From: Methyloversatilis discipulorum
GTDB lineage: Bacteria; Pseudomonadota; Gammaproteobacteria; Burkholderiales; Rhodocyclaceae
Length of the DNA: 64,000 bases
Direction of reading: 5' to 3'
Assembly: GCF_000385375.1 (NCBI RefSeq)
Contig: NZ_ARVV01000001.1
Span: forward strand, 1-64,000
Shown here piece after piece: positions 19,510 to 29,859 of the stretch (positions are counted from its first letter, which is position 1; each line of letters opens with the position of its first letter). The translations under genes and the position numbers were made by a program. The notes beneath the pieces are model-generated. The model was given only the letters and a program-made list of their open reading frames with translations. It had not been told where the DNA came from and ran no database searches.

Positions 19510-20148
19510 ATGCACGCTGCCGATCCCAACGTCGATACCCGCTGCTACGGGGCTGAACCGGCCGGGCACGCGCACGACTTTCACCAGGTCGTGTTGGGTG
19601 GCGATGGCGGTACCGAACTGGAGGTGGACGGCCACCTGCATCGCGTCGATGCCGGCGCCGGGTTGGTGATTCCGGCCGGCACCCGGCGCGTGCAACCGCT
19701 GCTCGGGCTGGCCGGAGAGCGTGTGTCGCGGCCGCGTCACTGGCTGCTCGCCACCCGTTTTGCTGACGACCTGGCGCAGCGACTGCATGCCGCATCCGCC
19801 GCCGACGACGCGCGCCGCTTTCCGGTCGACCGCATCGACGCCTGGCTGCGCCGCCACGCCGGCGAGGCGCCGTCGCTGCAGTTAATGGCGGCCCGCTTCG
19901 GCTACGGTCCGCGCCGCTTCCACGACCTCTTCGTCGACGCCTTCGGCGAACCGCCGCACCGTTACCTGGTCCGCCTGCGCCTGGACGCTGCGCTCGCACT
20001 GCTCGACGACAGCACGCGCTCGCTCGGCGACATCGCGCTCGACACCGGTTTCGCGGACCAGAGCGCCTTCACCCGCCGTTTCACGCAACGTTTCGGCCTG
20101 CCGCCCGGACACTGGCGGCGCGCTGCCGGCGCTACGATGCGCCGTTGA
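19510..20148 (+). CDS. AraC-family transcriptional regulator
   Basis: 212 aa. N-terminal cupin-like sensing part (HDFHQVVLGGDGGTELEVDG ... AGAGLVIPAGTRR) followed by the two-HTH AraC DNA-binding domain at about 118-205 (LQLMAARFGYGPRRFHDLF; LGDIALDTGFADQSAFTRRF; FGLPPGHWR). The relatively short sensing domain and position after the EamA exporter suggest that it may control that transporter. The effector is unknown. Confidence 0.88.
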   Translation: MHAADPNVDTRCYGAEPAGHAHDFHQVVLGGDGGTELEVDGHLHRVDAGAGLVIPAGTRRVQPLLGLAGERVSRPRHWLLATRFADDLAQRLHAASAADDARRFPVDRIDAWLRRHAGEAPSLQLMAARFGYGPRRFHDLFVDAFGEPPHRYLVRLRLDAALALLDDSTRSLGDIALDTGFADQSAFTRRFTQRFGLPPGHWRRAAGATMRR

Positions 20149-20169
20149 CGACACCTGCCCGCTGCCGCG

Positions 20170-21531
20170 ATGACCGATCTGCCGAAATCCGCCGACACCG
20201 ACGCCCTGATCGCGCGTGCTCACATCGAGGGCGTTGACGAATCGACCTGGCTGGACGTGATCCAGCGCATGGACGAGGTGTATTCGCAGCTGGTCAGCGA
20301 CGAAATCGCGCTGGAGCAGAAGAACGTCGAGCTCGAACAGTCGCAGCAGTTCATCTTCAGCGTCATGTCGGCGATGTCGGACGTGCTGCTGGTATGCAAC
20401 GAACGCGGCGAGATCGAGGAAACCAACGCCGCACTGTGCGAACTGGTCGGCCGCAGCGACGACGAGCTGCGCGGCACGCTGGTGTTCGCGCTGCTGGCTG
20501 ACGACGCCAGCCGCGCCCGCATGCGCGGCGTGCTCGACGACGCCAACCCGTCGCGCCGCGGCCAGGCGGTCGAACTGAACCTGCGCGACGCCGAGGGCCG
20601 CCCGGTTCCGGTCGACACCAATCTGACACCGCGTTTCGCACGCAACGGCAAGCGCGCCGGCACCGTGTTCGTCGGCCGGCCGACGGCCGAGCTGAAACGC
20701 GCCTACCACGAGCTGCGCGAAGCGCACGAGGCCTTGAAACTGGCGCAGCAGCAGCTGCTGCATTCGGAAAAGATGGCCTCGCTCGGCCGCCTGGTCGCCG
20801 GCGTTGCGCACGAACTGAACAATCCGATCAGCTTCGTGCTTGGCAATGTGCACGCACTGAAGAAGTACAGCGAACGCATGGGCCGCTACATCGACGCCGT
20901 GCACGCCGGCGCTTCCGACGAGGAACTGGGCGAACTGCGCACCAGGCTGCGCATCGAGCATCTGCTGAAGGACCTGCCCTCGCTGATCGAAGGCACGATG
21001 GAAGGCGCGCAACGCACGGCCGACATCGTGAACGGCCTGAAGCGCTTCTCGGCGGTGGACCCGGAAGGTCGCACCGCGGTTGACCTGAATACCGTGATCG
21101 AGCGCGCCATTCACTGGATACGCAAGGGCACCACAGCGGCGGTCGACATGCACTGGGAAGCCGGCGCGCCCTGCGTCGTCATGGGCAGCGCCGGCCAGCT
21201 GCAGCAGGTGGTGATGAACCTGCTGCAGAACGCCTGCGACGCCGCCGGTGCCGACGGCCGCACCGCCGAACTGACCATCGCCTGCACGGCCACCGGTGAG
21301 CGCGTGCGCATGACCCTGCGCGACAACGGCCCCGGCATTCCCGACGAATACCTGTCGCGCATCTTCGAACCCTTCTTCACCACCAAGCCGGTCGGCAAGG
21401 GCACCGGCCTCGGCCTGTCCATCAGCTACGGCATCGTCGAACAGCACGGCGGAACGCTGGTCGCCCGCAATCACCCGGACGGCGGTGCCGAATTCGTGCT
21501 CGAACTGCCGGCGGCTGCCTCGCTGACCTGA
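20170..21531 (+). CDS. hoxJ: Cytosolic PAS sensor histidine kinase, HupT/HoxJ-like
   Basis: 453 aa without membrane segments: N-terminal helical part, PAS domain (about 65-175), a coiled linker, HisKA with the phospho-acceptor H214 in GVAHELNNP, and HATPase_c with N-, G1- and G2-type motifs ([26 protein letters not shown]). From memory, the patterns [48 protein letters not shown] and [20 protein letters not shown] resemble HupT/HoxJ kinases, which pass the H2 signal from HupUV/HoxBC to HupR/HoxA. The rest of that pathway is encoded 33-42 kb away in this window. The symbol is tentative; family membership was not tested by alignment. Confidence 0.7.
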   Translation: MTDLPKSADTDALIARAHIEGVDESTWLDVIQRMDEVYSQLVSDEIALEQKNVELEQSQQFIFSVMSAMSDVLLVCNERGEIEETNAALCELVGRSDDELRGTLVFALLADDASRARMRGVLDDANPSRRGQAVELNLRDAEGRPVPVDTNLTPRFARNGKRAGTVFVGRPTAELKRAYHELREAHEALKLAQQQLLHSEKMASLGRLVAGVAHELNNPISFVLGNVHALKKYSERMGRYIDAVHAGASDEELGELRTRLRIEHLLKDLPSLIEGTMEGAQRTADIVNGLKRFSAVDPEGRTAVDLNTVIERAIHWIRKGTTAAVDMHWEAGAPCVVMGSAGQLQQVVMNLLQNACDAAGADGRTAELTIACTATGERVRMTLRDNGPGIPDEYLSRIFEPFFTTKPVGKGTGLGLSISYGIVEQHGGTLVARNHPDGGAEFVLELPAAASLT

Positions 21532-21599
21532 TCGCGCTTGCGTCGTTGTCGGAGGGTCTCCCGACCTCGACTGCACCCCGGATCGAAGCCGGCGGACTG

Positions 21600-22320
21600 C
21601 GAAGAGCCGTCGCGGCCAAGGCCGCTCCCACAGGAACTGCGCCGGATCCGCGGCCGGAGCCCGCGCCGGGGTTCTGTGGGAGGGGTCTTCTGACCCCGAC
21701 GGGGCCTGCGATCAAGCGCCGTCTGCCGCTCAGGCGCCGCGGTCGCGGTCAGAGGACCGCTCCTACAGGGGGCGTGCTCTCGACCCGCGGCCCGAGCTTG
21801 GATTGGGTTCTGTGGGAGGGGTCTTCTGACCCCGACGCGGCCTGTGATCAAGCACCGCCTGCCGCTCAGGCGCCGCGGTCGCGGTCAGAGGACCGCTCCT
21901 ACGGGGATGTGCTCTTGGCCCGCAGCCCGAGTCTGGATTGGGGTGCTGTAGGAGGGGTCTTCTGACCCCGACGGGGCTTTTGATCAAGCACCGCCTCCCG
22001 CTCAGGCGCCGCGGTCGCGGTCAGAAGACCGCTCCTACAGGGGGCGTGCTCTCGACCCGCGGCCCGAGCCTGGACCGGGGTTCTGTGGGAGGGGTCTTCC
22101 GACCCCGACGCGGCCTGTGATCAAGCACCGTCTGCCGCTCAGGCGCCGCGGTCGCGGTCAGAGGACCGCTCCTACGGGGATGTGCTCTTGGCCCGCAGCC
22201 CGAGCCTGGATTGGGGTTCTGTGGGAGGGGTCTTCTGACCCCGACGCGGCCTGTGATCAAGCGCTGTCTGCCGCTCAGGCGCCGCGGTCGCGGTCAGAAG
22301 ACCGCTCCTACGAGGGTGTG
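21600..22320. repeat. REP-like tandem array B, units of about 136-137 bp
   Basis: The gap of about 800 bases between the kinase and fba is filled by repeats. CTGTGGGAGGGG-type palindromes start at 21674, 21810, 21946, 22083 and 22219, a regular spacing of 136-137 bp. Each unit also holds an inverted GCGGTC-(TTCT or CTCT)-GACCGC palindrome. A single GCGGCC-type inverted copy lies near 21608-21631. Two unit versions alternate: one with GCGTGCTCTCGACCCGCGG, the next with ATGTGCTCTTGGCCCGCAG. Frames across it are by-products of the repeat. Confidence 0.9.
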
Positions 22321-22332
22321 TTTTCGCGCTGC

Positions 22333-23349
22333 TCAGGCCGCCTTGCGCAGCACGATGCGGCCGGCCATGCCGGCGCAGCCGAAGGCTTCGAAACGCTCGA
22401 TGCAGAGGTCGCGGGCGGCGGTCATGGCGTCCTTCATGAACTTGCGCGGGTCGAACTCGGACGGGTTCTTCGCCATCGCGCGGCGCATGGCACCGGTCAT
22501 CGCCAGCCGGATGTCGGTGTCGATATTCACCTTGCGCACGCCGTGGCGGATGCCTTCCTGGATTTCCTCGACCGGCACGCCATAGGTTTCGCGGATGTCG
22601 CCGCCGTGCTCGCGGATGATGCCCAGCCAGTCCTGCGGCACGCTGCTCGAGCCGTGCATGACCAGGTGGGTGTTCGGGATGCGCGCGTGGATGGCCTTGA
22701 TGCGGTCGATCGCGAGGATGTCGCCGGTCGGCTTGCGCGAGAACTTGTACGCGCCGTGGCTGGTGCCGATGGCGATGGCCAGCGCGTCGACGCCGGTGGC
22801 GGCGACGAAGTCGGCCGCCTGTTCCGGGTCGGTCAGCATCTGTTCGTGCGTCAGCACGCCGGCGGCGCCAACACCGTCCTCCTCGCCGGCGGTGCCGGAT
22901 TCGAGCGAGCCGAGGCAGCCCAGTTCGCCTTCGACCGACACACCGACCGCGTGCGCGATGTCGACCACGCGGCGGGTCACGTCGACGTTGTACTCGTAGC
23001 TGGCCGGCGTCTTCGCGTCTTCCATCAGCGAGCCGTCCATCATGACGCTGGTGAAGCCGGAGCGGATGGCCTGCACGCACACCGCGGCGCTGGCGCCGTG
23101 GTCCTGGTGCATGACGACCGGGATATCCGGATACATTTCGGCCGCCGCTTCGACCATCTTGCGCAGGAAGGGCTCGCCGGCGTACTTCCGGGCGCCGGCC
23201 GAGGCCTGCAGGATGACGGGCGCATTGACTTTCTGCGCCGCCTGCATGATGGCCTGGATCTGTTCCAGGTTGTTGATGTTGAAGGCGGGAACGCCGTAGC
23301 CGTGTTCGGCGGCGTGGTCGAGCAGCTGGCGCAGGGAAATCATGGGCAT
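22333..23349 (-). CDS. fba: Class II fructose-1,6-bisphosphate aldolase
   Basis: 338 aa from ATG 23349 ([27 protein letters not shown]). Zinc enzyme that joins dihydroxyacetone phosphate with glyceraldehyde-3-phosphate; in the CBB cycle it also makes sedoheptulose bisphosphate. Visible are the metal-site motif VMHQDHGAS, the GSSSVPQDW stretch and the NIDTDIRLA signature. Slightly short of the usual 345-355 aa but without gaps in key motifs. It is the last gene of the minus-strand CBB operon. The ATG is preceded by A-rich GGAAAAACC. Confidence 0.95.
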   Translation of the reverse strand: MPMISLRQLLDHAAEHGYGVPAFNINNLEQIQAIMQAAQKVNAPVILQASAGARKYAGEPFLRKMVEAAAEMYPDIPVVMHQDHGASAAVCVQAIRSGFTSVMMDGSLMEDAKTPASYEYNVDVTRRVVDIAHAVGVSVEGELGCLGSLESGTAGEEDGVGAAGVLTHEQMLTDPEQAADFVAATGVDALAIAIGTSHGAYKFSRKPTGDILAIDRIKAIHARIPNTHLVMHGSSSVPQDWLGIIREHGGDIRETYGVPVEEIQEGIRHGVRKVNIDTDIRLAMTGAMRRAMAKNPSEFDPRKFMKDAMTAARDLCIERFEAFGCAGMAGRIVLRKAA

Positions 23350-23380
23350 GGTTTTTCCTTCAGGGGCTAGGGGCTGGGGA

Positions 23381-24286
23381 TCAGGGGCTGGGGGGGCGGT
23401 GCATGGCACGGGCGGTGTCGACCACGCGGTGGGCGTAGCCGAGGTCGCCGCGGTAGCCGGCGCACACCTTGACGACGCGGCCGGACACCTGGGTCCAGCC
23501 GGATTCGAAGATGCAGGAGCGGGTGTCGCGGTCGGACAGTGCGGTGGTAAAGGGCGTGTCGCCGTAGCGCACGATGTCGGCCCAGTCGCCGAAGGCGGCG
23601 GCCTGCATCAGGCTGTTCACTTCCTCGACCGAGCTGGCGCGTTCGGCGACGAACACCATGCCGACCAGCGACGCATGAACGCCGGGGATGCGCATCGGTT
23701 CGGTTTCGTCGAAGCAGTGGTCCAGTTCCGGCAGCACGCGGTGCAGGTGTTCGGCCGCGCCGGTGCGTTGTGGCAGAGCACCCTCACCCGGATCGGCGTC
23801 GTGCGGCCGGCTGTGCACGGCGGTCAGCATCGCGTTCGAAATGCCGAGCGCGTCGTGCAGCACGCGCGCCACCGGCGCGATGCCGTGCGTCGCGCGGCAG
23901 GCGCTGTGCACGCGCAGATGGCTGTCGCGCAGCGCGCCATGGTTGATGCCATAGACGACCGTCGCATCGACCGCGGCCCCGGCCGGCGCGCAGCTCAGCA
24001 CCTTGCGCGCGCCGGCCTGCAGGTGCGCCCGTGCGTCGCCGCCGGTGCAGTCGAGCACGATGTCTACCGCGTGCCGCTTCCACGGCAGACGGCGGGTGTC
24101 GCGTTCGCGCAATCGCACGAAGTCGGCACACCCCGCGTCGGCACCCCCGACGTGGGCATCGGCGTCGCTGCTGCCGGGTGGCGCGTTCAGCGCGACCAGT
24201 TCGAAATCGTCGCGGCCGGCCAGTGCGCGCAGCACGCTGGCGGCGAGCAGGCCGCCGCCGTCGATGGCGATGCGGGTCGGCGTCAT
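23381..24286 (-). CDS. Divergent glyceraldehyde-3-phosphate/erythrose-4-phosphate dehydrogenase-like protein
   Basis: 301 aa from ATG 24286, shorter than normal GAPDH (about 330-340). The C-terminal catalytic half aligns by eye with GAPDH/Epd: VVYGINH, a catalytic-Cys region reading [22 protein letters not shown] instead of SCTTNCLAP, a following [19 protein letters not shown], and [20 protein letters not shown]. Cys and His are kept, but the N-terminal Rossmann motif reads [12 protein letters not shown] instead of INGFGRIGR and the region after it is compressed. In the CBB operon this slot is normally cbbG. It may have altered cofactor or substrate use, or no catalysis. The tkt stop lies two bases upstream of its start. 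Confidence 0.75.
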   Translation of the reverse strand: MTPTRIAIDGGGLLAASVLRALAGRDDFELVALNAPPGSSDADAHVGGADAGCADFVRLRERDTRRLPWKRHAVDIVLDCTGGDARAHLQAGARKVLSCAPAGAAVDATVVYGINHGALRDSHLRVHSACRATHGIAPVARVLHDALGISNAMLTAVHSRPHDADPGEGALPQRTGAAEHLHRVLPELDHCFDETEPMRIPGVHASLVGMVFVAERASSVEEVNSLMQAAAFGDWADIVRYGDTPFTTALSDRDTRSCIFESGWTQVSGRVVKVCAGYRGDLGYAHRVVDTARAMHRPPSP

Positions 24287-24288
24287 GA

Positions 24289-26361
24289 TCAGCCGGCCGT
24301 CAGTGCTTCGCGCTCGGCATGCGCCGCACCGTGCGCCGCCACCAGCGCGCGTGCGCGTGCGGCCACCGCTTCCGGCGTGATGCCGAAGTGCTTGAACAGC
24401 AGGCCGGCCGGCGCCGATTCGCCGAAGCGGTCGAGGCCGACGACGTCGCCGCTGACGCCGGCTTCGCCGACGTATTTCCACCAGTGCGCGGTGCAGCCCG
24501 CTTCGATGGCCAGTCGCGGCAGCCGGCGCGGAATCACCTCCTCACGCCAGCGCGCGTCCTGCCGCTCGAACGCTTCGACGCAGGGCATGGACACCACGCG
24601 CGCGGCGATGCCGTCGGCCGCCAGCAGCTCGGCCGCGAGCAGCGCGATGCCCACTTCGGAGCCGGTGGCGATCAGGCATACCTGTTCGTCGCGCGGATGG
24701 CGCAGCACATAGCCGCCGCGCGCGATGTCGTCGATGCGCACACTGCCGTCACCGGCATGTGGCAGCGCCTGGCGCGACAGCAGCAGGCAGGCCGGGCCTG
24801 GCTGCGTGCTGGCACCACGGCGCAGCGCCTCACGCCAGGCGACCGCGGTTTCGGTGGCGTCGCACGGACGCCAGACGTCGACGTTCGGAATCAGCCGCAG
24901 GCTGGCGGCGTGCTCGACCGGCTGATGTGTCGGGCCGTCCTCGCCGAGGCCGATCGAATCGTGCGTGAACACATAGGTTACCGGCAGATGCATCAGCGCC
25001 GACATGCGGATGGCGTTGCGCGCGTAGTCGGAGAAGGTGAGGAAGGTGCCGCCGTAGGGCCGGTAGCCACCGTGCAGCGCCACGCCATTCATCACCGCCG
25101 CCATGCCGAATTCGCGCACGCCGTAATGCACGTGGTTGCCGGTGCCGTCGCCCTTGAGTGGGCGGTTGCCCTTCCAGTCGGTCAGGTTGGAGCCGGTCAG
25201 GTCGGCCGAGCCGCCGAGCAGTTCCGGCATCGCCGGCGCGATGATGTGCAGCGTGTCCTGCGAGGCCTTGCGCGTGGCAACCGATGCGGCGCGCACTTCG
25301 GCCGCGTCGCAGGCGGCTTCGAGCGCGCGCAGCGCGTCGGACGACAGCGTGGCGTCGCTTTTCAGACGGCGGCGCAGTTCAGCCGCCAGTTCGGGGAAAG
25401 CCTTGGCGTAGTTGTCGACGCGCTGCTGCCAGCTGCGGTGCGCCGCGGCGCCGCGTTCGCGCGCCGACCAGGCGGACTGCAGCGCGGCCGGAATCTCGAA
25501 TGGCGCCGCGGTCCAGCCCATCGCTTCGCGGGTGAGCGCAATCTCGGCCTCGCCCAGCGCCTCGCCGTGCGCCTTCGCCGTGCCGGCGCGGTTGGGCGAG
25601 CCCTGGCCGATGCGCGTTTCGCAGCAGATCAGCACCGGTCTGTCGCTGCCGAGCGCGCTTTCAATCGCCGCGTCCAGCGCGACCGGGCTGTGACCGTCGA
25701 CGTTGCGGATGACCGTCCAGCCGTAGGATTCGAAGCGCGCCGGCGTGTCGTCGGTGAACCAGCCGCTCACGTCGCCGTCGATCGAAATGCCATTGTCGTC
25801 GTAGAACACGACCAGCTTGTTCAGCTTCCAGGTACCGGCCAGCGAGCACACTTCGTGGCTGATGCCTTCCATCAGGCAGCCGTCGCCGACGAAGGCCCAG
25901 GTGCGGTGATCGATCACCGCGTGGCCCGGCCGGTTGAACTCGGCCGCCAGCAGCTTCTCGGCGAGCGCCATGCCGACCGCGTTGGCGATGCCCTGGCCGA
26001 GCGGGCCGGTGGTGGTTTCGACACCCGGCGTGATGTCGACCTCCGGGTGGCCCGGCGTGCGCGAATGCAGCTGGCGGAAGCGGCGCAGTTCGTCCATCGG
26101 CAGGTCATAGCCGGTGAGGTGCAGCAGCGCGTACAGCAGCATCGAGCCGTGGCCGTTGGACAGCACGAAACGGTCGCGGTCCGGCCACTGCGGATCGGCC
26201 GGGTCGTGCTTCAGGTGGTGGCGCCACAGCGCCTCGGCGATGTCGGCCATGCCCATCGGCATGCCCGGGTGGCCGGAGTTGGCGGCCTGCACGGCGTCCA
26301 TCGCCAGCGCGCGGATCGCGTTGGCGCATTGCGTGCGGAGGAAGAGGTTCGCGTCGTTCAT
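24289..26361 (-). CDS. tkt: Transketolase
   Basis: 690 aa thiamine-diphosphate enzyme that moves two-carbon units in the regeneration phase of the CBB cycle. Visible features: N-terminal NSGHPGMPMG, a ThDP motif GDGCLMEGISHE with VVFYDDNGISIDGD, and the pyrimidine-domain stretch FGMAAVMNGVALHGG plus THDSIGLGEDGPTHQPVEH. Length is normal. It lies between prk and the GAPDH-like gene in the minus-strand operon, so it is probably the autotrophic copy cbbT. Confidence 0.96.
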   Translation of the reverse strand: MNDANLFLRTQCANAIRALAMDAVQAANSGHPGMPMGMADIAEALWRHHLKHDPADPQWPDRDRFVLSNGHGSMLLYALLHLTGYDLPMDELRRFRQLHSRTPGHPEVDITPGVETTTGPLGQGIANAVGMALAEKLLAAEFNRPGHAVIDHRTWAFVGDGCLMEGISHEVCSLAGTWKLNKLVVFYDDNGISIDGDVSGWFTDDTPARFESYGWTVIRNVDGHSPVALDAAIESALGSDRPVLICCETRIGQGSPNRAGTAKAHGEALGEAEIALTREAMGWTAAPFEIPAALQSAWSARERGAAAHRSWQQRVDNYAKAFPELAAELRRRLKSDATLSSDALRALEAACDAAEVRAASVATRKASQDTLHIIAPAMPELLGGSADLTGSNLTDWKGNRPLKGDGTGNHVHYGVREFGMAAVMNGVALHGGYRPYGGTFLTFSDYARNAIRMSALMHLPVTYVFTHDSIGLGEDGPTHQPVEHAASLRLIPNVDVWRPCDATETAVAWREALRRGASTQPGPACLLLSRQALPHAGDGSVRIDDIARGGYVLRHPRDEQVCLIATGSEVGIALLAAELLAADGIAARVVSMPCVEAFERQDARWREEVIPRRLPRLAIEAGCTAHWWKYVGEAGVSGDVVGLDRFGESAPAGLLFKHFGITPEAVAARARALVAAHGAAHAEREALTAG

Positions 26362-26380
26362 GTGAGGTCCTCGGAATCTG

Positions 26381-27259
26381 TCAGGCGGCGCGCAGCTGAC
26401 GGCGGCGTTCGATCAGGCGCAGGATCATCGGCGTGAAAATGAGCTGCATCGCCAGTTCCATCTTTCCGCCCGGCACCACCAGCGTGTTGGCGCGCGACAT
26501 GAAGGAGTCGTGCAGCATGCTGAGCAGGTAGGGGAAGTCGAAGCCGCGCGGATTGGCGAAGCGGATCACCACCAGGCTTTCGTCGGCGGTCGGAATCGTC
26601 CGCGCGATGAAGGGGTCGCTGGTATCCACCACCGGCACGCGCTGGAAGTTGATGTGGGTGCGCGTGAACTGCGGACAGATGTAATGCACGTAGTCGTGCA
26701 TGCGGCGCAGGATGACGTCGGTCACGGCTTCGGTGGAATAGCCGCGGGTGCTGCGGTCCCGGTGGATCTTCTGGATCCACTCGAGGTTGATGACAGGCAC
26801 CACGCCGATCAGCAGGTCGGCGTACCGGGATACATCAACATGTTCTGTCTTCACGCCGCCGTGCAGGCCCTCGTAGAACAGCAGTTCGCTGTCCGGCAGC
26901 GGCTCCCACGGCGTGAAGGTGCCGGCCGGCTGCTGGTAGGGCGCGGCTTCCTCGTCGTTGTGCAGGTATTTGCGGCTGCGGCCGCTGCCGCTCTCCGAGT
27001 AGTCGCGGAACAGCTGTTCGAGCTCGGCGAACAGGTTGGCGTCCTCGCCGAAGTGGCTGAAGTGCGGACGGCCGCCGGCCTCTGCTTCGGCCATGGCCTT
27101 CTTCATTTCGGCGCGATCGTAGCGGTGGTAGCTGTCGCCCTCGATGATGGCGGCCGACACGTTCTCGCGGCGGAAGATGTTCTCGAAGGTGCGGGTGACC
27201 GACGAGGTGCCGGCACCGGACGAACCGGTGATGGCGACGATGGGGTGTTTCGCGGACAT
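26381..27259 (-). CDS. prk: Phosphoribulokinase
   Basis: 292 aa from ATG 27259, the length of proteobacterial form (type I) phosphoribulokinase. It phosphorylates ribulose-5-phosphate to ribulose-1,5-bisphosphate for RuBisCO. The P-loop GSSGAGTSSV lies near residues 11-20. IEGDSYHRYDRAEMK, the EGLHGGVKTE active-site region and DRSTRGYSTEAV are all present. This gene with cbbL is diagnostic for a working CBB cycle. It sits between fbp and tkt. Confidence 0.97.
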   Translation of the reverse strand: MSAKHPIVAITGSSGAGTSSVTRTFENIFRRENVSAAIIEGDSYHRYDRAEMKKAMAEAEAGGRPHFSHFGEDANLFAELEQLFRDYSESGSGRSRKYLHNDEEAAPYQQPAGTFTPWEPLPDSELLFYEGLHGGVKTEHVDVSRYADLLIGVVPVINLEWIQKIHRDRSTRGYSTEAVTDVILRRMHDYVHYICPQFTRTHINFQRVPVVDTSDPFIARTIPTADESLVVIRFANPRGFDFPYLLSMLHDSFMSRANTLVVPGGKMELAMQLIFTPMILRLIERRRQLRAA

Positions 27260-27297
27260 GGAAGACCTCGCGGAAGGATGCGGAATCGGGTGTGCGT

Positions 27298-28371
27298 TCA
27301 GACGATGTCGGCGAACAGGCCGCGCTTGCCGAACAGCGGCGACTGGAAGGTGTCGGCAGGCGGTTCGCGGTGGTAAGCCTCGATGCGCTCGACCTCGTCG
27401 GCCGAGCCGAACACGAAGCCGATGCGTTGGTGCAGCGCGTCCGGCTGCACGTCCATCAGACGGCTGCGGCCGGTGCTGGCCATGCCGCCGGCCTGTTCGA
27501 TCAGGAAGGAGATCGGGCTGGCTTCGTACAGCAGGCGCAGGCGGCCGGGCTTGGCCGGATCCTTGTTGTCTTTCGGGTACAGGAAGACGCCGCCGCGCAT
27601 CAGGATGCGGTGGGTTTCCGCCACCAGCGAGGCGATCCAGCGCATGTTGAAATCGGCCTCGCGCGGGCCGGTGCGGCCGGCCAGGCATTCGTCGACGTAA
27701 CGGCGCACCGCCGGCTCCCAGAAGCGGCTGTTCGACGCGTTGATCGCGAACTCGCGCGTGCTGCGCGGCACCGACAGGTTCGGGTGGCTGAGCACCCATT
27801 CGCCGAGCACCGGGTCCAGCGTGAATGCGTGCGTGCCGCTGCCCAGCGTGATCACCAGCATGGTGGACGGGCCGTAGATCGCGTAGCCGGCGCACACCTG
27901 TTCGCGGCCCGGCTGCAGGAAGTCGGCAGCGGTCGCCTCGCGCGCCGGGTCGGGCGCGCGGGTGATCGAGAAGATGCTGCCGACCGACACGTTCACGTCG
28001 ATGTTGGACGAACCGTCCAGCGGGTCGAAGGCGAGCAGGTATTTGCCGCGCGGGTACTGGCCCGGCGGCAGCGATATGTCGTCCAGCTCTTCCGACGCCA
28101 TCGCGGCGACGTGGCCGCCCCACTCGTTGGCGCGCAGGAAGATCTGGTTGCTGAGCACGTCCAGCGTCTTCTGTTCCTCGCCCTGCACGTTGCCGCTGCC
28201 GGCCGAACCGAGGACACCGGCCAGGCCGCCGAAGGCCACCTTGCGCGAAATCGCCTTGCAGGCGAGCGCGACGTCGGTGATCAGCGCGTTGAGGTCGCCG
28301 GTCGCCTCCGGGTGACGGCGGCGTTCTTCGATCAGGTACTGGACCAGCGTGGTGCGTCCGCCTGTGGGCAT
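27298..28371 (-). CDS. fbp: Fructose-1,6-bisphosphatase class 1
   Basis: 357 aa from ATG 28371 ([22 protein letters not shown]). Hydrolyses fructose-1,6-bisphosphate (and often sedoheptulose-1,7-bisphosphate in cbbF versions). The metal-binding signature [13 protein letters not shown], the EEQ stretch before VLSNQIF, and GGVFLYP near the C-terminus are visible. It is followed closely by prk, consistent with cbbF-cbbP order. Confidence 0.96.
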   Translation of the reverse strand: MPTGGRTTLVQYLIEERRRHPEATGDLNALITDVALACKAISRKVAFGGLAGVLGSAGSGNVQGEEQKTLDVLSNQIFLRANEWGGHVAAMASEELDDISLPPGQYPRGKYLLAFDPLDGSSNIDVNVSVGSIFSITRAPDPAREATAADFLQPGREQVCAGYAIYGPSTMLVITLGSGTHAFTLDPVLGEWVLSHPNLSVPRSTREFAINASNSRFWEPAVRRYVDECLAGRTGPREADFNMRWIASLVAETHRILMRGGVFLYPKDNKDPAKPGRLRLLYEASPISFLIEQAGGMASTGRSRLMDVQPDALHQRIGFVFGSADEVERIEAYHREPPADTFQSPLFGKRGLFADIV

Positions 28372-28448
28372 GAGACTCTCCTCCCTTGATGTGAATGCGT
28401 GGATGCGCGCGCCGTCTGTGCGGTGCTGCGCCGGTATGCGTGTGCTGC

Positions 28449-29168
28449 CTACTCGGTCTCTTCCTCGAAGCGCGCGCTCATCTGCGCGAGCAGCTGCGAC
28501 GGCGCGCTGACCGGCCAGGGCGTGACGCCGGGTGCGCTGGCGTGGTGACCGCCCGCGGTGCCGTAGCCCCAGCCCACCAGCGCGACCGGGCAACCGGCGG
28601 CCTGCGCCGCCAGCAGGTCGGCCGAGCTGTCGCCGACCATCAGCAGTTGCGCCGGCTTCACCGCGAGGCGTGCGGCGGCGGCGTCGAGCATGGCCGGCGA
28701 GGGCTTGAGCAGTTCGCTGCGGTCGCCGCCGTAGACCGCGGACATGAAGGGCAGCAGGCCGGCGGCGGCGAGCACCGCGCGGGCGAGTGGCGTCGGCTTG
28801 TTGGTCACCACCACCAGCGGGCAGATGGCGTACAGGCCTTCGACCATTTCCTCGATGCCGTCATAGACCGTGCCGTGATCGAGCGGCGCCTCCAGCGTGG
28901 CGCGGTCGAAGTCGGCGCGCAGGCGGGCGTGCAGCGTGCCGTCGCTGTGTGCGAGGCCGAGGTGGTCGATTGCGCGCGAGATCAGCTTGTCCGGTCCGCC
29001 GCCTATCCAGCCACGCACGGTGACGAGGTCGACATTGGGCAGGCCGGCCTGCGACAGGCCGAAGTTCAGCGCGTGCCAGATGTCGGCGGCACTGTCGACC
29101 AGCGTGCCGTCGAGGTCGAAGGCGATGGCGTGGATGCGGCTCAGGTCGGGGATGTTCTTGTCAGGCAT
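28449..29168 (-). CDS. gph: Phosphoglycolate phosphatase (HAD family)
   Basis: 239 aa from ATG 29168. Removes phosphate from 2-phosphoglycolate made by the oxygenase reaction of RuBisCO. HAD motif I is [14 protein letters not shown], motif II VVVTNKP, and motif [14 protein letters not shown]. Its start overlaps the rpe stop by eight bases, giving translational coupling. Location within the CBB operon supports the cbbZ role over a generic HAD phosphatase. Confidence 0.93.
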   Translation of the reverse strand: MPDKNIPDLSRIHAIAFDLDGTLVDSAADIWHALNFGLSQAGLPNVDLVTVRGWIGGGPDKLISRAIDHLGLAHSDGTLHARLRADFDRATLEAPLDHGTVYDGIEEMVEGLYAICPLVVVTNKPTPLARAVLAAAGLLPFMSAVYGGDRSELLKPSPAMLDAAAARLAVKPAQLLMVGDSSADLLAAQAAGCPVALVGWGYGTAGGHHASAPGVTPWPVSAPSQLLAQMSARFEEETE

Positions 29169-29859
29169 GGGAGGACTCGTGTGCAAAGGTCCGCGCGCGG
29201 CCGGCGAGGGCGCGTTCGCGCAGCGTGCGGATGGAATCGGCGTAGCGGCCGCCGGTGAATACGGCGGAGCCGGCGACCAGCGTGTCAGCGCCGGCCGCGG
29301 CTACGCGGGCGGCGTTGTCGGCATTGACGCCGCCATCGACCTCGAGCCAGATGTCGCGGCCGCAGTCGTCGATGCGGCGGCGCACCGCCTCGATCTTGGG
29401 CAATGCGGACTCGATGAAGCGCTGGCCGCCGAAACCGGGGTTCACCGACATCAGCAGCACGAGGTCCAGCTGTTCCAGCACGTGGTCGAGCACGTTGAGC
29501 GGCGTCGCCGGATTCAGCACCAGCCCGGCCTTCACGCCGTGGCTGCGGATGAGCTGCAGCGTGCGGTCGATGTGCTCGCTCGCCTCCGGGTGGAAGGAAA
29601 TGATGGAAGCGCCGGCCTCGGCGAACATCGGGATCAGCGCATCGACCGGCTTCACCATCAGGTGCACGTCGATCGGCACCGTGGCGTAGGGTCGGATCGC
29701 CTGACAGACCAGCGGCCCGACCGTCAGATTGGGCACGTAGTGGTTGTCCATCACGTCGAAATGGATGAGGTCGGCGCCGGCTTCGATCACGGCCGTGACC
29801 TCTTCGCCCAGCCGTGCAAAGTCGGCCGACAGCAGGCTGGGGGCGATGCGCACGCTCAT
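29161..29859 (-). CDS. rpe: Ribulose-phosphate 3-epimerase
   Basis: 232 aa TIM-barrel enzyme that interconverts xylulose- and ribulose-5-phosphate (cbbE in CBB operons). Signatures: [49 protein letters not shown] and the EVDGGVN phosphate-site region. The ATG at 29859 overlaps the cbbY stop as ATGA, showing tight coupling. Confidence 0.96.
   Translation of the reverse strand: MSVRIAPSLLSADFARLGEEVTAVIEAGADLIHFDVMDNHYVPNLTVGPLVCQAIRPYATVPIDVHLMVKPVDALIPMFAEAGASIISFHPEASEHIDRTLQLIRSHGVKAGLVLNPATPLNVLDHVLEQLDLVLLMSVNPGFGGQRFIESALPKIEAVRRRIDDCGRDIWLEVDGGVNADNAARVAAAGADTLVAGSAVFTGGRYADSIRTLRERALAGRARTFAHESSHA

Noticed and set aside
21600..22320. Possible CRISPR array
   Set aside because: Units of about 136 bp repeat along their whole length; there are no unique spacers of equal size and no cas genes.
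22117..23370. Plus-strand frame spanning repeats and fba
   Set aside because: It starts in the tandem repeat array and is antisense to fba, so it is not a gene.
24319..26436. Plus-strand 705-codon frame across the transketolase gene
   Set aside because: Shadow of tkt; composition is typical of an antisense frame and no motif is seen.
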